Part shown: one piece after another, positions 40,249-48,695 of the stretch
Position numbering within the stretch: the first letter of the stretch is position 1
Layout: the number at the start of each line of letters is the position of its first letter
Origin: Chloropicon primus
Taxonomy: Eukaryota; Chlorophyta; Chloropicophyceae; Chloropicales; Chloropicaceae
Length of the DNA: 64,000 bases
Assembly: GCA_023205875.1 (NCBI GenBank)
Contig: CP060760.1
Location: 768,942 to 832,941, forward strand
Direction of reading: 5' to 3'
Made by a program: the position numbers and the translations under genes
Notes under the pieces: generated by a model
The model's database searches: none
What the model was told of the DNA's origin: nothing
Seen by the model: the letters and a program-made list of their open reading frames with translations, nothing else

Positions 40249-42336
40249 ATGGTTGGGATGACGACGAAGAAGAGGGCGAGGGAAGGATCTGCGGAGCAGA
40301 AGTGGAAGGGGGCCTTGTACCAGGGAAAGAGGGCCAGCCTCAGGAAGATACCCTTCGCTCCAGCGACGCGCGTGGAGTCAGGCAAGACCAGTGCCCCACA
40401 GGTGCAAAAGCATACGAGCAAAGCGTTGGAGAACACCAGCGCGAACGGCCACCGCAGACCGTCGTCCGCAAGCTCGAACGTGATGCACAAGAACGGGGGC
40501 GACGTCTCCGCCTTGAACGATTGGAGTGTCATGTTCCGGCCCGGCGCCGGCTTGCACAACTTGGGCAACACCTGTTTCATGAACTCGGTCCTCCAGTGCC
40601 TGACTTACACCCCCCCCTTGGCCCAGTCTTGCCTGGAGAACCAGTACAACGCGTTCTTGGCGGACAGGAGGGAGAGCAACAACACCACGAGCACGAAGTT
40701 CGATGCCATGCAGGTGTTCCAGAGCCACGTGAACACTGTGTTGCGGGCTCCCGGCAAAGTCGTTCCTCCCCACAAGTTTTCTCGTTCTCTCAAGCTCCTT
40801 TCTGGCAACCGGTTCAGGCTTGGCAGGCAGGAGGACGCCCACGAGTACTTTACGTGCCTGGTGGAGAGCATGGAGAAGAGCTTCACCTCGAGAGTAAGCT
40901 TGGGCAGAGGCAACAAGAAGCCCACGCAAGAGCAAGTGGAGGAGTGCTTCATCTACAGAGTCTTTGGGGGCAAGCTCAGGAGCCAGATTCACTGCACGGG
41001 CTGCAACTACAAGTCGAACAAGTACGACCCCATCTTGGATCTGAGTCTGGAAATATTCAGAACGCGGTCCCTCGAGAAGGCCTTGAACATGTTCACGAGC
41101 AAGGAGGTCCTCGACGGGAACAACAAATACAGCTGCCCGCAGTGCAAAAACATGGTCAGGGCAAACAAACAGATGCTGATAAGCGAGGCGCCGAACATCC
41201 TTGCCATCCAGCTCAAGCGCTTCGCGTTCGGAAAATACGGGATGAAGATAGAAAACTTCATCTCCTTCCCCTCCAGGCTGGACATGACCAAGTACGTCAG
41301 CGGGAAGCAGGAGCAACCCACGGTGTACTCTCTCTACGGGGTTCTCGTGCACTCGGGTCACTCCTTGCACTCGGGTCATTACTATTGCTACGTCAAGTGC
41401 CCCTCAGGTGCGTGGGTGTGTTGCGACGACAACGTCGTTCACCAAGTGAGCGAGACGAAGGTCATGGAGCAGAAAGCCTACATGCTTTTCTATAGCAAGG
41501 TCGTGCAAAGAGGGAAAGGTGGGGAGCAGAGGCAGATCAAGACGTCGCTTTCTCCAGCTGGTGTGGACAACCACCTGAGGCAGGAGGTCTCTCCAACAAA
41601 AAACGGAAAGACCGGATTGAAGATGGCGACGTCGTCGCAGGCCAATAACGGAGAGGCCCAACCCGTGGGATCTCCGGGGAAGCCGCGATCGCCCACCAGA
41701 AAAAGTCACTTCACCAACGGGTCTCCCATGCCGTCCCCGCGATCCTCAAAGAGTCCAAGGGGGTGGAAGAAATTGATTCCTTTTGTGCCAGGCTCCACAC
41801 GAAACCGCCTTAATGCTGTAGCCTTGGTGAGCAGTAGCAGAAAGAGAAGGAGATCCCTGGGGTCCCTTGGCGACGAGGCTCTCCCTCGCCGGTCGGAGCG
41901 CATCATCCAGCGTATGAGCAAAACGGAGCCAGAAAAGCCCGAGGAGGACGCCGCTCCTGGCAGCAAGGAGAAGAAGGCCGAGGAGGTCAAGGCCGAGGGC
42001 AGTAACGGGGTTGTGAGGAGCCTCAAGCATGCCGGGGCTGTGGCTCTGAATTGGCTGAAGGGTGACAGAGGACGCGGGGAGTACGGGGTCCCTGTAAATA
42101 AATGGGAAGGAGAGGACATCAATAAGACAACTGCGGCGCAAGCCAACGCCCTCTTCAGGAAATTGAAACCAAAGCAAAAGAGGAGGGATCGCTATGATGA
42201 GGAGTATGACATGGGAAAGGTGAAGAAGGTCAAGGTGAAGAACAAGATGGGTCGAAAGCGTCTCGGCTCGCAGAATAGTGCATTCCAGCGGGCCGCCAAA
42301 GGAAAATTCGATCGAAGGAATTCCAGACTCCATTGA
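40249..42336 (+). CDS. Ubiquitin-specific protease, USP36/USP42 (plant UBP23)-like
   Basis: 695 residues. Catalytic domain about 100-425. The Cys box is GLHNLGNTCFMNSVLQCL, the QDAH-equivalent is GRQEDAHEYFTCLVES, a zinc ribbon is formed by two CxxC pairs (CTGC, CPQC), and the His box is GHSLHSGHYYCYVK. It hydrolyses ubiquitin conjugates. The C-terminal ~270 residues are basic and disordered (GRKRLGSQNSAFQRA near the end), like the nucleolar tail of USP36. Nuclear/nucleolar location is therefore likely but inferred. The start is ATG 40249; a second in-frame Met follows three codons later. Confidence 0.92.
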   Translation: MVGMTTKKRAREGSAEQKWKGALYQGKRASLRKIPFAPATRVESGKTSAPQVQKHTSKALENTSANGHRRPSSASSNVMHKNGGDVSALNDWSVMFRPGAGLHNLGNTCFMNSVLQCLTYTPPLAQSCLENQYNAFLADRRESNNTTSTKFDAMQVFQSHVNTVLRAPGKVVPPHKFSRSLKLLSGNRFRLGRQEDAHEYFTCLVESMEKSFTSRVSLGRGNKKPTQEQVEECFIYRVFGGKLRSQIHCTGCNYKSNKYDPILDLSLEIFRTRSLEKALNMFTSKEVLDGNNKYSCPQCKNMVRANKQMLISEAPNILAIQLKRFAFGKYGMKIENFISFPSRLDMTKYVSGKQEQPTVYSLYGVLVHSGHSLHSGHYYCYVKCPSGAWVCCDDNVVHQVSETKVMEQKAYMLFYSKVVQRGKGGEQRQIKTSLSPAGVDNHLRQEVSPTKNGKTGLKMATSSQANNGEAQPVGSPGKPRSPTRKSHFTNGSPMPSPRSSKSPRGWKKLIPFVPGSTRNRLNAVALVSSSRKRRRSLGSLGDEALPRRSERIIQRMSKTEPEKPEEDAAPGSKEKKAEEVKAEGSNGVVRSLKHAGAVALNWLKGDRGRGEYGVPVNKWEGEDINKTTAAQANALFRKLKPKQKRRDRYDEEYDMGKVKKVKVKNKMGRKRLGSQNSAFQRAAKGKFDRRNSRLH

Positions 42337-42375
42337 ATCGAGAGTCGCCTTCAACTTCAAAAAACCCAAATATAT

Positions 42376-44172
42376 TTAATGTTCCGATAATAATGAAGTT
42401 AAATCCCCGCGATAGCCAAGCTGTGCCGCCATGGAAGCAAGGACCGGCTTGCACTCTGCACCGCTGCCATGCAGAAAGTCGCACCAGAGCTTTGCGTCTT
42501 GTGCAAAGTGGTCCCTCGAGGAAATCGCCAGGCGAGACAGAAAACTTGCCAGCATGTTCGTGATACCGTCGTCGTTCACAGACATTCTGTAGGTGTCCAC
42601 CTTGCCCTCCCCCCCCTTGAAGAGCTGGCCTAGTCCTTCCAGTGGTAGCGGCCTCTGCGTCTTTTGCTCGCAGTTTTCCCACGCATGGATGGAGTGCACC
42701 AAGAGCACGGACTGGGAATACAGCCAAACATCGATGTACAATTGTGCCAACTCTGATCCAATCCAATCGTTGGAGCGAAGCATCGAGATGGTGTCCAGCA
42801 CTCCCATGCCATCGCCCTGGTGGCACATTTCTCCGTTTGTGTTCCTCCACATGATCTCGTAAAGTTCCGCCCTCACGAGAAGCATCAGTTGCTTGGGACT
42901 GAACTTGTGCCCAGCCAAGTCTTCTTTTGCCTCCCCCAAAATCGTCTCTGAATTAAAGCGCTGGTTGAGGGTCAGAAAATATCTATGAGGCACGCGAATA
43001 GTCTGGCTGCTACCTGATTTGACCTCGCTCTCTAAAGTCATCCAGTTTTCGCATAATGAAACTTGGTACTCCTCTCTCCGCGGTGCTTCCCCTGCCCCCC
43101 AAGGAGCCGTGAGGTACATGTTTGACAGAATGACGACCATCTTAATGCTCAGAGCCTGCGACAGCATTTCAGGGGGTATCGACCGAAATTGACGGGGTTT
43201 GGACTTCTCCCACATCCCCCTTACGTTCTCGTACCCTTCCCTTGTGTGGGTATTGACTCGATTGTGAACTGTGGCAATTCTGCTGGCACCGCCGACAAAG
43301 TGTTCAGAAGTGGGCGAAAGGAAGGTGCCGATGCTTGCGGGGTAACAGAAGTCTCGCTTGGAGGGATCAGCCGCTGCGAGGTTTGTGGACGCCTTGACAT
43401 GGCCGAAAAATTCCGCAAAGTCATTGTGATCACGCGGGTCGTCATTCCCTTCCCGCAAGAGCACCGCCACATCCAGATCAGAAAATGCGTTGGCTTCATC
43501 TCTCGCAATGGAACCCAGAAGGAGGAACTCTGCCCCGTCCCCAAAACCCTGGATCACCCGGTTCCTGACCTCATCTTGGGGCTCCCGCCTTCCCAACTCC
43601 CTGGCCAAGTCCATGCAGAAAAGGCCTTTCTTCACCAAACCCTGCAGTTGGGTGAGGAGCGCTAGCAGCTTCCTCTCCGCTTGCGAGAACACTGGCTTGC
43701 CTTGGCGGGAGGAGCGGATCACCGCCTGAGTGACGCCACGGATACACGCAGTAGACAATTGAAAGGCCTCCTGGTACCCTGACTGCCGCCGTTTCTGCAG
43801 GTCAGATATAGTCTGCTGGGACTCTGGCTTGCCGAACCCAGCAAAGCAGTCCGAGTCCTCCCCGTGCCTTTGACCTCTTCGGTACGCTCCCACCTGCCGC
43901 TCCAAGTGACCCAAGCACGTCTCCACCGTCACATTGCTTCCGATGATCGAAAACTCAACCGGTTCCCCCGTCGTGGACACCAGACCTGTGGTCGACCCAG
44001 ATGACCTAGCTGTCGTTTTCCGTGGCCTCGGCTCCCTGGTCTCCCCCCGCTGGTTGAGAGCTCCTGCGAAAAACAGGTACGCGAGGACCACAACCGTCGC
44101 GAGACCTGCCACCATGTTCCTCGTGTCGCTCCTCAGTCGCCTCGGCGCCTTCCCCTTGGCAAGTCTCCCCAT
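42376..44172 (-). CDS. Type II membrane protein with nucleotidyltransferase-fold motif, function unknown
   Basis: 598 residues. A single N-terminal hydrophobic helix (about 20-38, MVAGLATVVVLAYLFFAGAL) follows a short basic segment, predicting a type II anchor with the rest in the ER/Golgi lumen or outside. Around residues 215-240 is FLLLGSIARDEANAFSDLDV, the GS..(x)n..DxD signature of polymerase-beta-type nucleotidyltransferases; the form resembles bacterial GlnD/DUF294 enzymes. The remainder is mostly helical with several Cys and no family I recognise. If the DxD is active, it would transfer a nucleotidyl group in a luminal setting, which would be unusual. Alternatively the anchor could face the stroma or cytosol after targeting. 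Base composition is less GC-rich than RPB5 next door. Confidence 0.6.
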   Translation of the reverse strand: MGRLAKGKAPRRLRSDTRNMVAGLATVVVLAYLFFAGALNQRGETREPRPRKTTARSSGSTTGLVSTTGEPVEFSIIGSNVTVETCLGHLERQVGAYRRGQRHGEDSDCFAGFGKPESQQTISDLQKRRQSGYQEAFQLSTACIRGVTQAVIRSSRQGKPVFSQAERKLLALLTQLQGLVKKGLFCMDLARELGRREPQDEVRNRVIQGFGDGAEFLLLGSIARDEANAFSDLDVAVLLREGNDDPRDHNDFAEFFGHVKASTNLAAADPSKRDFCYPASIGTFLSPTSEHFVGGASRIATVHNRVNTHTREGYENVRGMWEKSKPRQFRSIPPEMLSQALSIKMVVILSNMYLTAPWGAGEAPRREEYQVSLCENWMTLESEVKSGSSQTIRVPHRYFLTLNQRFNSETILGEAKEDLAGHKFSPKQLMLLVRAELYEIMWRNTNGEMCHQGDGMGVLDTISMLRSNDWIGSELAQLYIDVWLYSQSVLLVHSIHAWENCEQKTQRPLPLEGLGQLFKGGEGKVDTYRMSVNDDGITNMLASFLSRLAISSRDHFAQDAKLWCDFLHGSGAECKPVLASMAAQLGYRGDLTSLLSEH

Positions 44173-44572
44173 CGCTATCGCTATTCACCACTCTGTCTGT
44201 CTCCTCTTGCCTTGCCTGTCGTTTCCCTCAGGGTGTTGGCTTCAGGAGGCTGCCTCGAACCGCCAGGAGGTCTCCGCCCCCTTGACCTCGCCCCTGACTC
44301 GTGGCATCATGCCCCCTCCTCGACACGCGACGGACCCGGGGCAGGAGAAGATCAAAGCGGGCGGAAGACTTGCCTCTCCTGGTTTGCCTTGGCTTTGGCC
44401 TTGGCTTTGGCTCCGGCAACCGAGGGAGGGAGGGAGGGAGGAAAGGAAAGGAAAGGAAAGGACGAATGGAATGGCGTGGGAGGGACTGGGTGGACTCTGT
44501 GCTCTGTTCTTTCGTGTAGTGTTACAATATCATGTTCTTCATCGTTTAGTCCTAAATCTATCCCTATATTAT
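44173..44572. other. Intergenic upstream of the nucleotidyltransferase-fold gene
   Basis: 400 bp between two minus-strand genes. Contains a GGCTTT/GGCTTT run (44385-44412), GAGGGAGG and GGAAA tracts (44424-44462), and an AT-rich patch (44520-44580) just 3' of RPB5. No gene is seen. Confidence 0.5.
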
Positions 44573-45208
44573 CTATATGCACAAGCGGTAGGTGACGTAC
44601 TGGCCCGCGGTCTGCGACGGTCTTGTGATCCTCACGACTTCCCCTTTCTGAAGTCCGTAGTATCTCGCTATTGGGTCCGCGTGCTGAATCCTTGGCAGCT
44701 GCGTTTCCTTTACCCTGTACCTCTTGAGCAAGGTCTCCTTCTCCCCCGCGTCCAAGACCTGGTGCAAGGGAACCAGGACGTGCTCGGTGATGTTCACCAG
44801 GAGCTCCTGTTCCTGGAACTGCTCTATCAGGAACTTTGGGGCGAAGACCTCCTGGAGAGCGCTCTTGGCGAAGGCGGTCAGGGCCGTCGGCACCACGATG
44901 ATCGCGTTGGACACGTTCTCCTCCTTCATCCTCTCCGCGTACTCCTTGATCTTCTTCACCCCAACCTTGGGCTCCTTGGGAAAGAACACGAAGATGTGAG
45001 CGTCGGTCTCTCCAGAAGCCTGGGCGTAGATCGTCAGCTTCTCCTTGTTGACCTCCCCCTGAGACTCGTCCACGAACTTTTCGTTGAACTCCTCCTTGGT
45101 CATGTTCTTGTCCGCCTCCGACACGACAAACCCCCTGTCGTGCAGCATCTGGAAACACGTCCTCCTTATTTTGTAAAGCCTCTCCGCATAATCCATCTCC
45201 ATCGTCAT
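44573..45208 (-). CDS. RPB5: DNA-directed RNA polymerases I, II and III subunit RPABC1 (RPB5)
   Basis: 211 residues, the normal length. The N-terminal jaw domain includes RTCFQMLHDRGFVV and HIFVFFPKEPKVGVK. The highly conserved C-terminal assembly domain shows EHVLVPLHQVL, LPRIQHADPIARYYGLQKGE and RITRPSQTAGQYVTYR. This subunit is shared by all three nuclear RNA polymerases and contacts downstream DNA. Start choice among three close Met codons (MTMEMDYAE) is uncertain by a few residues. It is head to head with the PAS-cyclase gene at 45786. Confidence 0.97.
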   Translation of the reverse strand: MTMEMDYAERLYKIRRTCFQMLHDRGFVVSEADKNMTKEEFNEKFVDESQGEVNKEKLTIYAQASGETDAHIFVFFPKEPKVGVKKIKEYAERMKEENVSNAIIVVPTALTAFAKSALQEVFAPKFLIEQFQEQELLVNITEHVLVPLHQVLDAGEKETLLKRYRVKETQLPRIQHADPIARYYGLQKGEVVRITRPSQTAGQYVTYRLCI

Positions 45209-45785
45209 CCTCCCTCCCTCCCTCCCTCCCTCCCTCCCTTCCTGTCCTCTCTTCTCTGGTCCTGGTCCTGGTTAATGGTCTGGTTGCTTTGTTGTGTGTG
45301 TGTGGTGTTGTCTTGTCTTGTTGTTCCCTCTCGTGTCGTGTCGTGTCGTGTCGTGTTGTGTTGTGTGTTGTTTATTGTGTGTTGTATTGACGTGTTGTCC
45401 TCCGTACCTTCCAGTGTCGTGTGCGGTCGTCCTCACCCTTCCTCACCCTGCCTCACCCTTCCTCACCCTTCCTCTGTTCCCGTGTTCCTGTTCTCAGCCG
45501 CCTCCTTCGTTCGCGCGCCTCTAAAACCTAAAACCTAAAACCTAAAACCTAAATCATCATCGGTTACGAGGACGAGGACGGAGACGGAGCGTGACTCCTC
45601 CAGTGGGGCGGAGGTGGAGGAGTAAACAACAAACAACAACACGGGGAAGACGCCGCCGCCGCCGCCAATACAACACAACACAACACACGACACCACACGA
45701 CGCCACACCAAAGGGGACAGACACCAACACCCGCTGGGTGGGCCGCTTGAGAGGAGGAGGACAAGACAGGAGAAGGAGGAGGAGG
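45209..45785. promoter_or_regulatory. Divergent intergenic with telomere-like block
   Basis: 577 bp between RPB5 and the first PAS-cyclase. Holds CCTC runs (45212-45240), GTCGT/GTTGT pentamers (45325-45370), CCTCACC repeats (45432-45473) and the (CCTAAAA)n block at 45521. The plus frame is open from 45591, but its first ATG is at 45786. Confidence 0.5.
45521..45553. repeat. Interstitial telomere-like repeat (CCTAAAA)n
   Basis: About four and a half perfect CCTAAAA units (TTTTAGG on the other strand), one G short of the Chlamydomonas-type TTTTAGGG. It lies in the divergent region upstream of the PAS-cyclase gene. Confidence 0.9.
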
Positions 45786-48272
45786 ATGGGAAGGAGCTGG
45801 GGGTGGGAGAGCGTGGTGGGGAGGCTCTGCCTCGGGGGGGGGAGCAAGGGACCGCGAAACGAGGGATCGGAACCACGCCACGACCAGGAACGTGGGAAAG
45901 GAAGCAAGGACGAGGGGGACGTTGTGGGGGAAATGGGGATGAAGGACGCCGAGATTGCATTCTTGAAGAACAGGATCAAGGAACTCGAGCAGGAGAAGAA
46001 CAACGGGGACATCAGGCCGAGCGGAGGCGAGCCGAGTCAGGGCGACGAGGACCTCTTCAGGATCGACTCGCTCAGCCGGCAAGTGATCGTGAGCAACCTC
46101 CCGGGGGACAAGAGCTGCGCGGCCGCGTCCGAGAGCATCCGGTCCGACGCCACGGACGACCTCGCGAACTACGAGAGGAAGGGGATCTTCGCGAGACCAG
46201 TCGGGCAGAGAAAGTGCCGCTTCGGGAGGGGGGGGAACGGGAAGGGGTGCGGCAGAGGCAGGCCGAGGCTGAGCAAGAGGGGGGGCGAGAAGGCGGTGGG
46301 AAACACCAAGGAGATGATCGAGCAAGTTTCTCGCATCTCGAGGCTCGGCGCCGTCATGAAGGTGTGCAAGAAGCTGAACTGGAAGGACAAGATGTACACG
46401 CCACTGGCCTCCAGGTTCGCCACGGCTGATATCCCGAGGGTCACCTTCAAGGCCCTGCGCGAGGTTCTGAACGATTACGAGAGCTGCACGCTCTTCCTCT
46501 ACGACGTGGATCCCGGGGCGGACCTCGACAACATCCTCGCCAAGGACTGCAAGGACATCGGGGTGAAGCTGGAGTGGGCGAACGCCGCGCACTTCAAGAA
46601 GTGGGGCATGGAGGACGGGGACATCGAGGCCTCGAGAGCGTTCTGGCAGGTGATGCGGAAGAAAACAAAGGTGGTGGACTTGTTGACAAACGCCCACACG
46701 AAAAGCGTGATGGAGTACGGGGATCTGGCGCCGAAGAGGCACATCTACATGTACTACGGCAGTGAGCGTGGGGTGAGGCACCAGGCGACGTTGGGAATCC
46801 TCCAGAACACCCCCTTTCTGATTGAGATGGAGCAGAAGAAGATCTACGTGGCGACCTTGCGCGAGGAGGTTGCGATGCAAAAGTATCCCACGGAAGTCCA
46901 GGACATTGTGACCCGAACGTATTCCTGCTTCAAGTACACGAGCAACAGCCTGGTCATCTTCTCTCAGGACGGGGTCATTCTGCAGCAGAATCCGGAAGCG
47001 AATTCCCTTTTTGGCATGGACAGCGTCGAGATGAGCATGTACGTTGACTTTGGCAAAGACGACAAGCCCGTAGACCGCATCAAGGCCCTCTTCAAGGGGA
47101 ACGACCGCCTGTACGACGAGATGTGGCAGTCCGTGGTGGAGGAGGACAGGACTTGGACCTGCAAGGTGAAGCTCTTCAAGCACAACTTCAGGCCAAGGGA
47201 CGAGGCCTTGGACTTGGAGAGGTCCTCCAGCTCGTTCTCCTCGACTCCTTCCGCGGGCTCCGACGACGTGCTCTCCCCGACGGAGGAGGAGGAGGAGATG
47301 ATGTACGGCCCTGGGCGGTGGTACTTTTTGGCCTTCAACAAATTCTTCGACCCCTCGGACGGCAACCCTGTCCTGTTCCTGGAGATGAAGGACATCCACG
47401 ACATGCAGATGGAGAAGCTCAAGTACGTGGCTGCCAGGAAGGCCGAGCACCAGCTCCTGCAGAGCATCATCCCGGAGCACCTCATCCAGTTCCTGGTGGA
47501 CGAGACCAAGGAGAGGTCGAATTACAGCAACTCCAGCAGCGGCAACTCGAGGATTACCAGCCCGAAGAGCGGCAAGTCGAGCTCGCGCTCGACCTCCAGC
47601 GACCTCAGCCTCCTGGACATCTCCGCCATCCGCATGTCCACGGAGAACAGGGTCAGGGCCGTGGCGGAGTCCCACGAGAACGTCACGGTGTTCTTCGCGG
47701 ACATCGTGGGCTTCACGAAGATCTCCTCGAGCTCCACCCCCGGTGACGTGATGATGATGCTCAACACGCTGTTCACCCTCTTGGACGACCTCTGCGACCA
47801 CCACAGCATCTACAAGGTGGAGACGATCGGAGACGCCTACATGTGCGCCGCCGGTCTGCAGCTGAAGAGCGAGGTGAGGAGGCTCAAGGAGAAGGGCCTG
47901 GACTACCATGGTTGCGGCGGGAAGCACTGTCCCTCCTGGCACGCCTCGAGGCTCATCCACTTCGCCAAGGACATCCTGGTGGGGGCCGAGAGCGTGCAGA
48001 CGCCCGCCGGCGCGCCCGTGCAGATGAGGATCGGGTTGCACAGTGGGGACGTCGTGACCGGGGTCGTGGGCCACAAGATGCCGAGGTTCTGCCTCTTCGG
48101 GGACACCGTGAACGTCGCCAGCCGCATGGAATCGACTGGGAAGCCCGGCCTGATCCACGCGTCCTCCAGCACCAAGGACCTCGTGCCGGAGGAGAACTGG
48201 GTGTCCACCGGCGGCGTCGAGGCCAAGGGCAAGGGCGTCCTGGACACCTTCTTGCTCGAGCCCAAATCCTAA
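45786..48272 (+). CDS. PAS-domain class III cyclase, guanylyl-cyclase type (PAS-GC 1)
   Basis: 828 residues from the first in-frame ATG (45786). Order: a basic low-complexity N-terminus; a short coiled coil (AEIAFLKNRIKELEQEK); an unrecognised ~220-residue domain shared with the next gene; a PAS-like domain (SLVIFSQDGVILQQNPEAN, about 385-470); a signalling helix (HQLLQSIIPEHLIQFLV); and the cyclase domain (about 625-828). Both metal Asp (FFADIVGFT, ETIGDAY) and Asn/Arg (DTVNVASRME) are present, so a homodimer would have two complete sites. The purine residues are Glu (KVETIG) and Cys (FCLFGD), the guanylyl-cyclase pattern. No membrane helix is seen, so it is probably cytosolic or peripheral. 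The last ~213 bp are identical to those of the next gene. Confidence 0.9.
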   Translation: MGRSWGWESVVGRLCLGGGSKGPRNEGSEPRHDQERGKGSKDEGDVVGEMGMKDAEIAFLKNRIKELEQEKNNGDIRPSGGEPSQGDEDLFRIDSLSRQVIVSNLPGDKSCAAASESIRSDATDDLANYERKGIFARPVGQRKCRFGRGGNGKGCGRGRPRLSKRGGEKAVGNTKEMIEQVSRISRLGAVMKVCKKLNWKDKMYTPLASRFATADIPRVTFKALREVLNDYESCTLFLYDVDPGADLDNILAKDCKDIGVKLEWANAAHFKKWGMEDGDIEASRAFWQVMRKKTKVVDLLTNAHTKSVMEYGDLAPKRHIYMYYGSERGVRHQATLGILQNTPFLIEMEQKKIYVATLREEVAMQKYPTEVQDIVTRTYSCFKYTSNSLVIFSQDGVILQQNPEANSLFGMDSVEMSMYVDFGKDDKPVDRIKALFKGNDRLYDEMWQSVVEEDRTWTCKVKLFKHNFRPRDEALDLERSSSSFSSTPSAGSDDVLSPTEEEEEMMYGPGRWYFLAFNKFFDPSDGNPVLFLEMKDIHDMQMEKLKYVAARKAEHQLLQSIIPEHLIQFLVDETKERSNYSNSSSGNSRITSPKSGKSSSRSTSSDLSLLDISAIRMSTENRVRAVAESHENVTVFFADIVGFTKISSSSTPGDVMMMLNTLFTLLDDLCDHHSIYKVETIGDAYMCAAGLQLKSEVRRLKEKGLDYHGCGGKHCPSWHASRLIHFAKDILVGAESVQTPAGAPVQMRIGLHSGDVVTGVVGHKMPRFCLFGDTVNVASRMESTGKPGLIHASSSTKDLVPEENWVSTGGVEAKGKGVLDTFLLEPKS

Positions 48273-48427
48273 ACGAACGAAAGCTACCCTGTTCTGTGTT
48301 TTATTTTGAAAACCAAACCAAAGTCCCCCTCTTGTCCCTCCCGTTTTTCGTCTGGTGCGAGAATCGAACCCCCGCCGTTACGTCATGTCATGCGTTACAC
48401 GACGTCCCTGCCTTGCTCCGCGGGTAA

Positions 48428-48651
48428 ATGAAAAGAAGAAGAGTAGAATTCCCCCTCTGGCCGAAACTCGGCCTCCCGCCCCAGGGAAGAGGCGGCAGCG
48501 AGGAGCAGACGACGCCGGCGAAGAGGAAGAGGAAGAAGCGGCGGAGGGGAACCACAAGGATAAGGACAAGGACAAGGAGACCAACACCGGTGGAGGCCGT
48601 CATGAGGGGCGGCCATCAGGAAGAGGACGGGGACGGGGGAGGAGGGGAGAA

Positions 48652-48695
<44 letters not shown>

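Noticed and set aside
45591-45785. Extension of PAS-GC 1 to 45591
   Set aside because: It begins at GTG; the first in-frame ATG is 45786.
45564-48158. 864-codon open frame on the minus strand
   Set aside because: It lies opposite the PAS-GC 1 coding sequence, is rich in His/Leu/Arg as expected of an antisense frame of GC-rich coding DNA, and shows no known domain.
48350-48425. tRNA-like T-arm (GGGTTCGATTC on the minus strand) between the two PAS-cyclases
   Set aside because: A box-B-like motif is present, but the acceptor stem does not pair with any nearby 5' strand in normal or permuted order, and no convincing D-arm was found.
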